DNA of 64,000 bases, from contig NZ_NINX01000032.1 of assembly GCF_002188635.1 (NCBI RefSeq), forward strand, positions 62,001-126,000, written 5' to 3'. The DNA comes from Pigmentiphaga sp. NML030171. Its GTDB lineage: Bacteria > Pseudomonadota > Gammaproteobacteria > Burkholderiales > Burkholderiaceae_B. Below the pieces are notes generated by a model that was given only the letters and a program-made list of their open reading frames with translations, searched no databases and was not told where the DNA came from. The position numbers and the translations under genes are program-made. Shown here one piece after another: positions 1-9,583 of the stretch. The first letter of the stretch is position 1; every line of letters begins with the position of its first letter.

Positions 1-950
1 CCCGCCTGCGCGTACTCCTTGTCGACGCTCGCGCGGAAAGCAGCCAGGTCCGGCGTCTGTATCGTCAGGCCCTTGCTCTTGAAGAAATCCACGATCTCGG
101 CTTCTTCCTTGATGCGGCCCTGGTCGTTGTAGTCGGCGGCCAGGCGGGCGGCCTGGCGTACGGCCTGCTGGCCGGCGGCGTCGATCTGGTCCCATTTCTT
201 CTTGGCCATGGTCAGGAACACCGGCTGCACCAGGTGGCTGGTCAGCACGATGGTCTTGGTGACTTCCTGGAAGTTGTTCGCCTTGGTGATGGGCAGCGGA
301 TTTTCCTGGCCATCGATGGCGCCGGTCTTCAAGGCCAGGTAGACCTCGGACACCGCCATGGGAGTGGGCGTGACGCCCAGGCCCTTGCCGAGCGCGACCC
401 AGCCGGGGCCGCCCGGCACGCGCAGCTTGATGCCGGACAGGTCGGCCGGCGTCTTCACGGCGCGGCCGTCGCGCAGGTTGACCTGGCGCGTGCCCAGGTA
501 CATGGGCTCGATGATCTGCAGCTCCATCTTCCTGGCCACCTCGGCGAAGTAGGCCTTGCCGATGTCGCTGTCGAACACCTTGCGGGCATGCGCGTAGTCA
601 CGGAACAGGTAGCCCGACGAGAACACCGAGAACTCGGGAATCTGCTGTTCGACCTCGAACGTGGTCATCGTGCTCATCTCGAGGTTGCCGCGCTGCAGGG
701 CGGGTACCTCCGTTCCCTGGCGAAACAGCGAGCTGCCGGTGTAGACCTCGACCGCGAACTTGCCCGGGGCCAGTTTCTCGAGCTGTTCCTTGAACACGCG
801 CAGGCCGCCCGAGAGCCAGTCGGTGTCGGCCGCCGCCGACGACACGCGCAGCTTGATGGGATCGGCGGCCAGCGCGAGCGCCGGCGCCAGCGCCGCCGCA
901 AGGCCCAGCGCGCCGGCGATCTTGGTGAAGGTCCTCTTGTCCATGGTCAT
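1..950 (-). CDS. TRAP transporter solute-binding protein, DctP family (partial)
   Basis: Periplasmic binding protein of a tripartite ATP-independent (TRAP) importer for an organic acid or sugar acid; the ligand cannot be read from sequence. The frame is open to the left edge, so the C-terminus lies outside. The N-terminus has a signal peptide (MTMDKRTFTKIAG, then an Ala/Leu-rich core). The DctP signature region is clear: DLSGIKLRVPGG, then a GAIDGQENP segment. The start at 950 follows an AGAGGAA ribosome site; a second ATG at 944 is possible. The small and large membrane subunits (DctQ, DctM) would be expected beyond the left edge. The family call is firm and the substrate is unknown. Confidence 0.9.
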   Translation of the reverse strand, partial: MTMDKRTFTKIAGALGLAAALAPALALAADPIKLRVSSAAADTDWLSGGLRVFKEQLEKLAPGKFAVEVYTGSSLFRQGTEVPALQRGNLEMSTMTTFEVEQQIPEFSVFSSGYLFRDYAHARKVFDSDIGKAYFAEVARKMELQIIEPMYLGTRQVNLRDGRAVKTPADLSGIKLRVPGGPGWVALGKGLGVTPTPMAVSEVYLALKTGAIDGQENPLPITKANNFQEVTKTIVLTSHLVQPVFLTMAKKKWDQIDAAGQQAVRQAARLAADYNDQGRIKEEAEIVDFFKSKGLTIQTPDLAAFRASVDKEYAQA

Positions 951-1048
951 GATTCCTCTGAAGTCGGGTAAAAGGGGGCCCGCCTCCCCCTTCGGGGTGG
1001 CACGGAACGCCTGGATGCGGGGTTGCGCGGCCGCCGGCCGCAGCCGTA

Positions 1049-2026
1049 CTAGGGCATGTGTTCGAAAAAGTGCCGCACGGAATCGGCCAGCGCATGGCTG
1101 GGTGCCCAACCCAGTTCGCGGCGCGCGGCGGAGATGTCCGAAGGCGTATGGCGTATGTGCGGAAAACCGGCGAATCCGCCCTTGGGCGTGACCGCCAACC
1201 GCACGCGCAGCCCGGGGTGCGCCGCGCGGACCGCATCGACGAAGTCATCGAAGCGATGCAGCGCGCCGCTGCCTATGGTGTAGACGCCCTGTGCCGGCTC
1301 GCGCGCATCGAGCGCGGCGACGTTGGCCCGGGCGCAATCGCGGGCATCGACGAATTCATCGCCCCCCTCCCAGACCAGCAGCGGATCGTCGATCACCGCC
1401 TCGCGGCCGGCACGGGCCGCTTCGAGCAAGGTGGCCAGCAGCTTGCCGGGCACCGAGGTGCCCGGACCGGACCATCCGCCCAGCACGGCGGCATAGCGCA
1501 ACGCGACCACGTCCAGCGCATGGAGATCGCGGTACAGCAGGCCGAAGTATTCGGCGGCGACCTTGGTGCCCGCATAGATCGACGCCGGCCGATGAGCGAG
1601 CATGCGCATGGGGTAGTCCTCGGGGAAGGCCGGACCGGCGAAATCGCCGAACGCCGGGTAGTGGACGGTGGTGGAGCTGGCCAGCACGACGCGCTTGAAC
1701 GCCAGACGACGGGCAAGCTCGAGGATGTTGGCGGTCCCCATCACGTTGACGCGGATACCGTCGAGCGGCGATCGGCGGATGGCATTGGACAGCAGGGCGG
1801 CGGTATGCACGACCCGGTCGACGCCTTCCTGCTCGGCCACGCGCGCCAGATGATCCAGGTCGGTCACATCGCCGGTTACGACCGAGGCCCGCGAATCGTC
1901 CACGATGGAGGCAATCGCGCCGGGAATGGGGCAGGCGTCGTAGAGCACGACCCGTTCGCCCCGCTCCGCCAGCAGACGGGCGGTATGGCAGCCGATCAGT
2001 CCCGCGCCGGTAATCAGGATGGCCAT
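1049..2026 (-). CDS. NAD-dependent epimerase/dehydratase (extended SDR)
   Basis: A 325-residue extended short-chain dehydrogenase fold. The N-terminal Rossmann motif TGAGLIG (residues 6-12) binds NAD(P), and YAGTK is the catalytic Tyr-x3-Lys. Such enzymes epimerise, dehydrate or oxidise nucleotide sugars or free sugars. It lies upstream of the TRAP binding protein on the same strand (98-bp gap) and divergent from a GntR/FCD regulator, so a role in using a sugar acid imported by the TRAP system is plausible, for example a uronate dehydrogenase-like step. That substrate is inference only. Confidence 0.82.
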   Translation of the reverse strand: MAILITGAGLIGCHTARLLAERGERVVLYDACPIPGAIASIVDDSRASVVTGDVTDLDHLARVAEQEGVDRVVHTAALLSNAIRRSPLDGIRVNVMGTANILELARRLAFKRVVLASSTTVHYPAFGDFAGPAFPEDYPMRMLAHRPASIYAGTKVAAEYFGLLYRDLHALDVVALRYAAVLGGWSGPGTSVPGKLLATLLEAARAGREAVIDDPLLVWEGGDEFVDARDCARANVAALDAREPAQGVYTIGSGALHRFDDFVDAVRAAHPGLRVRLAVTPKGGFAGFPHIRHTPSDISAARRELGWAPSHALADSVRHFFEHMP

Positions 2027-2304
2027 GGAATTCGCCGTTGGATATTGCTTATGCGGCGCATTCTATCCATCGAATTTTTTGCATTAAATATAAATTCCTT
2101 ATTAATTTACATTTTAAAGGGAAATCCCCTAAGGGTCCCGCAAGCGCTGCAAGGCTTGCGGCACGAGGAATCTGGCGTGTTTCGCCAGCGAATCGAAGCA
2201 ATGGACTTCGGCCCGGGAATGAAAGAATTTATAATTTCCGTCATACCCAACGGCGCGGCCAGGCAGGAAACGGCGCGCCCTCTCCAGGCAAATCTCCAGA
2301 CACC
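2027..2304. promoter_or_regulatory. Divergent intergenic region with AT-rich stretch
   Basis: A 278-bp gap between the epimerase and the GntR-type regulator. The part at about 2060-2125 is strikingly AT-rich for this genome and probably holds the promoters of both genes and the regulator's operator. I could not pick a single convincing operator palindrome. Confidence 0.45.
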
Positions 2305-2991
2305 ATGGCCCAGGCACCCAAGCGTACGATCTCGGAAGTCGCCCACGAGCGCATGCGTACCGACATCATTTCCGGCGAGCTGGCTCCGGGAGAAAAGCTC
2401 AAGCTGGCCGATCTCCAGAAGCGCTACGATCTGGGCCTGAGTCCCATCCGCGAGGCCTTGCTGCAGCTGTCGGGCGAAGGCCTGGTCAACAACGAAGGCC
2501 AGCGCGGCTTCCGCGTGGCGCCGCTGTCGCGGGCGGACCTGGACGACCTCATGTCGGCGCGCATCGCCATCGAAAGCATGCTGTTCGAGGACGCCATCGC
2601 CCATGGCGACGACAACTGGGGAGCCGCCGTCACCTCCGCCTGGTACAAGCTTTCGAAGGCGCCCTTGCCCAACAGTCCGTCCGAACACGATGGCGCCGAC
2701 TACTGGGAAGCCGCGCACCGCGAATTCCACCGGGCGCTGCTGTCGGCGGCCAGGTCCAAATGGCTGCTGCGGATCAACGAGCAACTGGTCAACCATTCCG
2801 AGCGCTATCGGCGCATCCGCCTGGTCCATCCGTTGTCGCAGCGCCAACTGGCGCAGGACGTGATCAGCGAGCACGAGGCCATCATGAAGGCCGCGCTGTC
2901 GGGACAGGCCTCCAAGGCCGTGGCGCTGCTCAAGCTGCACCTGATGCGCACGACCGAGGTCCTGGCCGAGCGTTTCGCCTCGGATCACTGA
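2305..2991 (+). CDS. GntR family transcriptional regulator, FCD subfamily
   Basis: A 228-residue DNA-binding repressor. The N-terminal winged helix (about residues 5-70) carries the GntR signature GELAPGEKLK and SPIREALLQLSGEGLV. The C-terminal all-helical FCD domain has the HREFHRALLSAA and SEHEAIMKAAL segments that carry metal- or ligand-binding histidines in the family. The start at 2305 (MAQAPKRT) fits the family length; an upstream frame extension runs through AT-rich non-coding sequence. It is divergent from the epimerase/TRAP genes, which it probably controls in response to a small carboxylate. Confidence 0.88.
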   Translation: MAQAPKRTISEVAHERMRTDIISGELAPGEKLKLADLQKRYDLGLSPIREALLQLSGEGLVNNEGQRGFRVAPLSRADLDDLMSARIAIESMLFEDAIAHGDDNWGAAVTSAWYKLSKAPLPNSPSEHDGADYWEAAHREFHRALLSAARSKWLLRINEQLVNHSERYRRIRLVHPLSQRQLAQDVISEHEAIMKAALSGQASKAVALLKLHLMRTTEVLAERFASDH

Positions 2992-3109
2992 CCGCCGTAC
3001 CGGCATGAAATCCGGGAACCATTTCCGTTCCTGATTTTCAACCCGGCCGCGAGGCCGCTTCCTATGATGGCCTGACTAGAACAGCACATAGGAGGCAGTC
3101 ATGACACTC

Positions 3110-3304
3110 TCATCGGCCGGCCGGCGCGACATGTTGCGCATGACTCGCCAGGGTCCGCTCCAACTGACGCGCGGCCGACAGCAGCGAGGTCGCATGGCGG
3201 TACAGCGCCTCGCCCGCCGCCGTCGGCTCGACGCCCCGGCCGGTCCGCCGCAGCAACGCCACGCCATGCTCGCGCTCGAGCTCCGCCAGCCGCTTGCTCA
3301 CGGC
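3110..3304 (-). pseudogene. LysR-type regulator remnant
   Basis: About 63 codons match only the second half of a LysR N-terminal domain: VSKRLAELEREHGVALL, RTGRGVEPTAAGEAL, then the start of the linker helix. The first half of the helix-turn-helix and the whole effector domain are missing. Upstream codons (3305-3340) no longer read as LysR and run into the end of norR; downstream codons stop at 3110. It is best read as a relic of a gene deleted on both sides. The flanks 2992-3109 and 3305-3339 hold nothing else I recognise. Confidence 0.7.
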
Positions 3305-3339
3305 ACTCCTCTCCTTTTCCGCTTGCGCCCCAGGCCCCG

Positions 3340-4915
<1,576 letters not shown>

Positions 4916-4920
<5 letters not shown>

Positions 4921-4972
4921 TCTGACTAACAATAGGTCATAAAGACACATGAAAATTATAGGTCAATATGAC
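4916..4972. promoter_or_regulatory. Three NorR enhancer sites
   Basis: Three 11-bp elements match the NorR consensus GTCA-N3-TGAC: GTCATTCTGAC at 4916-4926 (perfect, overlapping the norR start codon), GTCATAAAGAC at 4936-4946 (one mismatch, still GT-N7-AC) and GTCAATATGAC at 4962-4972 (perfect). Centres are 20 and 26 bp apart. Three tandem sites are also what is known for the E. coli norR-norVW region, where all three are needed for activation. Confidence 0.85.
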
Positions 4973-5013
4973 TCGCCCCCGCGAAAAATGGCGCAGTGCC
5001 GCGAGAATCGGCC

Positions 5014-5029
5014 TGGCATGCATCTTGAA
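5014..5029 (+). promoter_or_regulatory. Sigma-54-like promoter of hmp
   Basis: TGGCATGCATCTTGAA resembles the -24/-12 consensus TGGCAC-N5-TTGC, with correct 10-nt spacing from the GG; the -12 element reads GA instead of GC. It lies 42 bp downstream of the last NorR site and 55 bp before the hmp start, the expected arrangement. Confidence 0.55.
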
Positions 5030-5083
5030 AGAGGGAAGCGAAGGCCGCCCCCTTTCCGGCCGGCCGCTCTTGCAGGAGATACC

Positions 5084-6262
5084 ATGCTGTCCGCTCAACA
5101 ACGAGCCATCATCAAGGCCACTGTCCCGCTGCTGGAAACCGGCGGCGAAACCCTGACCACCCATTTCTACCGCCTGATGCTGGCCGAGTACCCGGAGGTC
5201 CGGCCCCTGTTCAACCAGGCCCACCAGGCCAGCGGCGACCAGCCGCGCGCGCTGGCCAACGGCGTGCTGGCCTATGCGCGCCACATCGACGACCTTACGC
5301 CCCTGGGCGGGCTGGTCGGCCGCATCGTGAACAAGCACGTCGGGCTGCAGATCCTGCCCGAACACTATCCCATCGTCGGCACCTGCCTGCTGCGCGCCAT
5401 CCGCGAAGTGCTCGGCCCCGACGTCGCCACCGACGAAGTCATCGAGGCCTGGGGTGCCGCCTACCAGCAACTGGCCACGCTGCTGATCGGCGCCGAGGAA
5501 CAGTGCTACGCCACGCAGGAGAACGCAGCCGGCGGCTGGCGCGGCGCGCGCACCTTCCGCGTCGCCCGCAAGGAACAGGAAAGCGCCGAGATCACCTCGT
5601 TCTACCTGGTGCCCGCCGATGGCGGCGCCCTGCTGGACTTCCAGCCCGGCCAGTACATCGGCCTGAAGCTGGTCGTCGACGGCGAGGAAGTGCGCCGCAA
5701 CTACTCGCTGTCCGCGCCGCCCAACGGCCGCGAGTACCGCATCAGCGTCAAGCGCCAAGGCGACGGCGTGGTTTCCAACCATCTGCACGACAAGATCGGC
5801 GAAGGCGACACACTGGAACTCTTCCCGCCCTCGGGCAACTTCACGCTGCAGGCCAGCGACAAGCCGCTGGTGCTGATCAGCGGCGGCGTCGGCATCACGC
5901 CCACCCTGGCCATGCTGCAGGCCGCCCTGGGCAGCTCGCGCGCCATCCACTTCATCCACTGCGCCCGCAACCAGGCGGTCCACGCCTTCCGCGACTACGT
6001 GGACGCCGCGGCCGGCAAGTTTCCGCAGCTCAAGCGCTTCTATTGCTACGACGAGGCCGGCGAGACGGCGCAGCGCCCCGATGCGGTCGGCCTGCTGACC
6101 AAGGAGCAACTGGCGCAATGGCTGCCGCAGGACCGCGACGTCGACGTCTACTTCCTGGGCCCCAAGCCCTTCATGCGCAACGTGCGGCGCTACCTGAAGG
6201 AGTTGGGCGTGCCGGAAGCGCAGACGCGCTACGAGTTCTTCGGGCCGGAGGCGATGGCGTAA
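5084..6262 (+). CDS. hmp: Flavohaemoprotein, nitric oxide dioxygenase
   Basis: A 392-residue cytosolic enzyme that turns NO plus O2 into nitrate using NAD(P)H. The globin domain (1-140) has the distal Tyr29 and proximal haem His85 (VNKHVGL) at the same positions as E. coli Hmp. It is followed by an FAD-binding ferredoxin-reductase domain (RNYSLS about residue 206) and an NAD domain (LISGGVGITPTLAML). The C-terminal FFGPEAMA is typical. An AGGAG site lies just before the ATG at 5084. Its divergence from norR across NorR sites indicates NO-induced, sigma-54-dependent transcription. Confidence 0.97.
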   Translation: MLSAQQRAIIKATVPLLETGGETLTTHFYRLMLAEYPEVRPLFNQAHQASGDQPRALANGVLAYARHIDDLTPLGGLVGRIVNKHVGLQILPEHYPIVGTCLLRAIREVLGPDVATDEVIEAWGAAYQQLATLLIGAEEQCYATQENAAGGWRGARTFRVARKEQESAEITSFYLVPADGGALLDFQPGQYIGLKLVVDGEEVRRNYSLSAPPNGREYRISVKRQGDGVVSNHLHDKIGEGDTLELFPPSGNFTLQASDKPLVLISGGVGITPTLAMLQAALGSSRAIHFIHCARNQAVHAFRDYVDAAAGKFPQLKRFYCYDEAGETAQRPDAVGLLTKEQLAQWLPQDRDVDVYFLGPKPFMRNVRRYLKELGVPEAQTRYEFFGPEAMA

Positions 6263-6271
6263 AGCGCGCCG

Positions 6272-7171
6272 CTACGCAAAGAAGCGCTTCATCTCCAGCC
6301 CGCGGATGATCTGCGCGGTCGCCTCCGCCAGCGGAGGCAGCGGGCCGCTGGCGGGCGTGGCCAGGGTCAGGTTGTTCATGATGACCGGCTCGACGATGGA
6401 CGAGAAGGCCAGGAAGTCCTGGCCCGCCATGTCGCTCAGCGCCGAGCGCGGGATGATGGTGAACATGCCTTCCTCGGCCATGGTCTCGAGGATGGTGTGC
6501 ACCACGTCCACCTCGGCCACGACGTCCAGCGTCACGTTCAATTCGCGGCAGGTGCGGTCCACCAGCGCGCGGATGGTGTTGGGCGCGCTGGGCAGCACCA
6601 GCGGATAGCGGCCCAGGTCGCGCGCACGCACGCGCGGCGGGGGCACCGGCCGGCAGGCCTTGCCATAGGCCAGCACCAGGTCCTCGCGGTAGATGGACTC
6701 GAACCGCAGCAGGGACGAGGACGGCGGATCGTACAGCAGCGCCAGGTCCACCCTGCCCTTGACCAGCCATTCGTTCATCTCGGAACTCAGGCCCTCGGCC
6801 AGCGTCAGCGCGGCGTCGGGGTGCAGGCGGCGGAACGACTGCACGATGTGTGGCGCCATGCGGCGCGCCACGCGATGCGGCATGCCCAGCCGCACCTTGT
6901 CCTGGGCGGCGGCGCGAAAGGCGCGCATGTCCTGGCGCGCGTGCTGGGCCATGGCATCGAGCGTCTTGGCGTGCTCCAGGAACCGCAGGCCGGCCTCGGT
7001 GGGTTCGACGCCCCGGCCGGTGCGCGCCAGCAGATGATGGCGCAGTTCGGCTTCGAGCAACTGGATCTGCCGGCTGAGCGAGGGCTGCGAGACGCCCAGC
7101 ACCTCGCCCGCGCGGGAAAGGCTGCGCATTTCGCAGACGACGATGAAGTAGCGGATTTGCCGAAGGTCCAT
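6272..7171 (-). CDS. LysR family transcriptional regulator
   Basis: A 299-residue regulator with an N-terminal winged helix-turn-helix (MDLRQIRYFIVVCEM, GVSQPSLSRQIQLLE) and a periplasmic-binding-like effector domain (about 90-295). The start at 7171 is chosen because MDLRQIRYF is the usual beginning; the 25 preceding codons are unlike the family. It is divergent from the catabolic cluster starting at 7279, so it is the likely activator of those five genes. It resembles the Nac/CatR-like regulators of aromatic degradation, but the inducer is not readable. Confidence 0.9.
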   Translation of the reverse strand: MDLRQIRYFIVVCEMRSLSRAGEVLGVSQPSLSRQIQLLEAELRHHLLARTGRGVEPTEAGLRFLEHAKTLDAMAQHARQDMRAFRAAAQDKVRLGMPHRVARRMAPHIVQSFRRLHPDAALTLAEGLSSEMNEWLVKGRVDLALLYDPPSSSLLRFESIYREDLVLAYGKACRPVPPPRVRARDLGRYPLVLPSAPNTIRALVDRTCRELNVTLDVVAEVDVVHTILETMAEEGMFTIIPRSALSDMAGQDFLAFSSIVEPVIMNNLTLATPASGPLPPLAEATAQIIRGLEMKRFFA

Positions 7172-7183
7172 GGACGCAATGGT

Positions 7184-7198
7184 ATACGTTTTTCCTAT
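7184..7198. promoter_or_regulatory. Candidate LysR box
   Basis: ATACGTTTTTCCTAT has the form ATA-N9-TAT and satisfies the T-N11-A rule for LysR-type operators. It lies 13 bp upstream of the LysR start, between the divergent genes, where autoregulation and activation sites are expected. Confidence 0.45.
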
Positions 7199-7278
7199 AT
7201 CAGAAGTCAGGCTGGGCGCATTGCTCGGCTCCGAGGGCTTGCGCATGATGCGGGGCTGACGTTCACCGCTATCCCGCC

Positions 7279-8148
7279 ATGCCCGACTGCGCTCCTCCCC
7301 TGGCCGAGATCACGCCTGCCGCCGAGTCCCTGCCGAAGCACGCCTGCGACACCCACTTCCACGTCTTCGGTCCCGCCGACGTCTTCCCCTACGCGGACGA
7401 CCGCCCCTACACGCCGCCCGACGCGCCCTTCGAACGGCTGCGCGACCTGCATCGGCGGCTGGGATTCGAGCGTGGCGTCATCGTGCATCCGGGCTGCCAC
7501 GGCTACGACCTGTCGGTCACGCTCGACGCGCTGGATCGCGGCGCGGGCCAATACCGGGCCGTGGCGCTGCTGGATCCGCAAGCCGACGAGGCGCGCATCG
7601 CCGAACTCGACCGGCGCGGGGTGCGCGGCGTGCGCTTCAATTTCGTGGCCCACCTGGCCAACGCCGGCTGGGACGAACTGGCGCAGGTCGTGCCGCGCAT
7701 CGCGCCCTTCGGCTGGCATGTCTGCATCCATTCGGACCAGGCCTCGCTCGAAGGCCTGCTGCCCAGGCTGAGAACCTTGCCCGTTCCGTTCGTGATCGAC
7801 CACATGGGCCGCGTGGCCGCCGCCGAAGGCACGCAGGGGGCGGCCTTCCGCGCCTTGCTCGCGCTGCGCGACCACCCTCGCGCCTGGGTGAAGATTTCCG
7901 GGCTGGACCGCACGTCCAGCAGCGGCAAGCGGCCGTTCCAGGACGCCGAGCCGCTGGTGTCGGCGCTGCTGGAAGCCATGCCCGAGCGCCTGCTGTGGGG
8001 CACGGACTGGCCCCATCCGAACGTGCGCGGCGACATGCCCGACGATGGCGAACTGCTGAACACCTTCCTGCGGCTGTGCCCCGATGCCGCCACGCGCCGA
8101 CGCATCCTGGCGGACAACCCCCACGAGTTGTTCCGGTTCGCGCAATGA
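7279..8148 (+). CDS. Amidohydrolase family protein (2-pyrone-4,6-dicarboxylate lactonase-like)
   Basis: A 289-residue TIM-barrel hydrolase. The metal-binding motif CDTHFHVFG is near residue 24, and the conserved catalytic Asp is in WGTDWPHPN (about residue 240). FPYADDRPYTPP after the first motif is typical of the LigI / 2-pyrone-4,6-dicarboxylate hydrolase branch, which opens cyclic lactones of aromatic ring-fission products. It is first in a same-strand series with a CMD-like protein, an SDR and an SMP-30 protein. The exact substrate is unknown; a plain lactonase or decarboxylase of the same superfamily remains possible. Confidence 0.82.
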   Translation: MPDCAPPLAEITPAAESLPKHACDTHFHVFGPADVFPYADDRPYTPPDAPFERLRDLHRRLGFERGVIVHPGCHGYDLSVTLDALDRGAGQYRAVALLDPQADEARIAELDRRGVRGVRFNFVAHLANAGWDELAQVVPRIAPFGWHVCIHSDQASLEGLLPRLRTLPVPFVIDHMGRVAAAEGTQGAAFRALLALRDHPRAWVKISGLDRTSSSGKRPFQDAEPLVSALLEAMPERLLWGTDWPHPNVRGDMPDDGELLNTFLRLCPDAATRRRILADNPHELFRFAQ

Positions 8149-8193
8149 CACGGCGCGTGTTCCACTTCGCCCAGGACACCAGGAGACCTGACC

Positions 8194-8745
8194 ATGCCTA
8201 GACTGAATCCCCCCGACGTCGAACAGATGTCCGAACACCAGCGCCGCGTCTACGACGCCATCGCGTCGGGCCCGCGCGGCAAGGTGCGCGGCCCGCTGGC
8301 GATCTGGCTGCACCGCCCCGGCCTGGCCGAGCACGCCCAGGCCCTGGGCCAGTATTGCCGCTACGACTCCAGCCTGCCCCCGCGCCTGTCCGAACTGGCC
8401 ATCCTGACCATGGCCGCGCTGTGGCGGGCCCCCTTCGAATGGTGGGCGCACCACCCCATCGCGCTGAAGGCGGGCCTGGACGCCGACGTGGCCGAGCAGA
8501 TCCGCGCGGGAACCACGCCCGTGTTCACCCAGCGCGACGAATCGGTCGTCTACCGTTTCGTGCGCGAGCTGGTGGAAACGCGGCAGGTCCCGGACGCGCT
8601 CTACCAGGAAGCCGTCGAAGTGCTGGGCCAGGACGGTGTCGTGGACCTGGTCGGCATGGCCGGCTACTACACGCTGATCTCGATGACGCTGAGCGTCTTC
8701 GAGATTCCCACGCCCGACGGCAGCACCGTCGAGTTCGGGCGCTGA
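8194..8745 (+). CDS. Carboxymuconolactone decarboxylase family protein
   Basis: A 183-residue all-helical protein of the CMD/AhpD superfamily. The core SELAILTMAALWRAPFEWWAH (about 67-87) matches the CMD signature with the E-W-H cluster. It lacks the CxxC of AhpD peroxidase partners, so a decarboxylase-like or structural role is more likely than a redox one. It lies 45 bp after the amidohydrolase with its own AGGAGA site, inside the catabolic cluster. Confidence 0.85.
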   Translation: MPRLNPPDVEQMSEHQRRVYDAIASGPRGKVRGPLAIWLHRPGLAEHAQALGQYCRYDSSLPPRLSELAILTMAALWRAPFEWWAHHPIALKAGLDADVAEQIRAGTTPVFTQRDESVVYRFVRELVETRQVPDALYQEAVEVLGQDGVVDLVGMAGYYTLISMTLSVFEIPTPDGSTVEFGR

Positions 8746-8782
8746 TTCATTTCCAACCATCATCAGATACGAGAGACACACC

Positions 8783-9583
8783 ATGACTGGCCGCCTGCAA
8801 GGCAAGATAGCGATCGTCACCGGCGCGGGCAGCGTCGGCCCCGGCTGGGGCAACGGCCGCGCCATCGCCTACCGTTTCGCGCAGGAAGGCGCGCGCGTGT
8901 TCGCGGTGGACCGCGACCCCGCCGCCATGGAGGAAACCGTGGCCCGCGTGCGCGAGATCGGCGGCGAGATCGCCATCTGGCGCTGCGACGTCACCTCGTC
9001 GGACGAGGTGCGCGACATGGTGCGCGCCTGCGTCGACACCTGGGGCGGCGTGGACATCCTGGTCAACAACGTGGGCGGCTCGCGCAAGGGCGGCCCCGTG
9101 GACCTGGACGAAGCGGCATGGGACGCGCAGATCGACTTCAACCTGAAAAGCGTCTACCTGGGTTGCCGCCACGTGCTGCCGCTGATGGTGGAACAAGGCG
9201 GCGGCGCCATCGTCAACATCGCATCGACTTCCGGCACGCGCTGGACCGGCTCGGCCCAGGTCGGCTACGCCAGCGCCAAGGCAGGCGTCATCCAGCTGTC
9301 GCGCGTCGTGGCGCTGGAGTACGCGAAGAAGAACATCCGCTGCAACACCGTCATTCCGGGCCAGATGCATACGCCGATGGTGGAGGTCCGGCTGGCCGGG
9401 CAACGCGCGGGAGGCGACGTGGAAAAACTGCTGGCGCAACGGCAGTCGCGCATCCCGCTGCCCTTCATGGGCGATGGCCTGGACACCGCCAACGCCGCGC
9501 TATTCCTGGCTTCCAGCGAAGCCCGCTTCATCACCGCCACCGAAATCGTGGTCGACGGAGGCATGAGTGCGCGCTGCGACTGA
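8783..9583 (+). CDS. SDR family oxidoreductase
   Basis: A 266-residue classical short-chain dehydrogenase. The cofactor loop TGAGSVGPGWGNGRA (about 13-27) is longer than the standard TGxxxGIG. NNVGG follows at about 92, and the catalytic set is Ser in NIASTSG plus Tyr-x3-Lys in YASAKAG. C-terminal ITATEIVVDGGMS is typical. It would oxidise an alcohol or reduce a ketone intermediate of the pathway encoded around it. Its stop overlaps the start of the next gene, suggesting translational coupling. Confidence 0.92.
   Translation: MTGRLQGKIAIVTGAGSVGPGWGNGRAIAYRFAQEGARVFAVDRDPAAMEETVARVREIGGEIAIWRCDVTSSDEVRDMVRACVDTWGGVDILVNNVGGSRKGGPVDLDEAAWDAQIDFNLKSVYLGCRHVLPLMVEQGGGAIVNIASTSGTRWTGSAQVGYASAKAGVIQLSRVVALEYAKKNIRCNTVIPGQMHTPMVEVRLAGQRAGGDVEKLLAQRQSRIPLPFMGDGLDTANAALFLASSEARFITATEIVVDGGMSARCD

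Noticed and set aside
2038-2304. N-terminal extension of the GntR-type regulator
   Set aside because: The added 89 codons come from AT-rich intergenic DNA and do not match the family, whose proteins start near the ATG at 2305.
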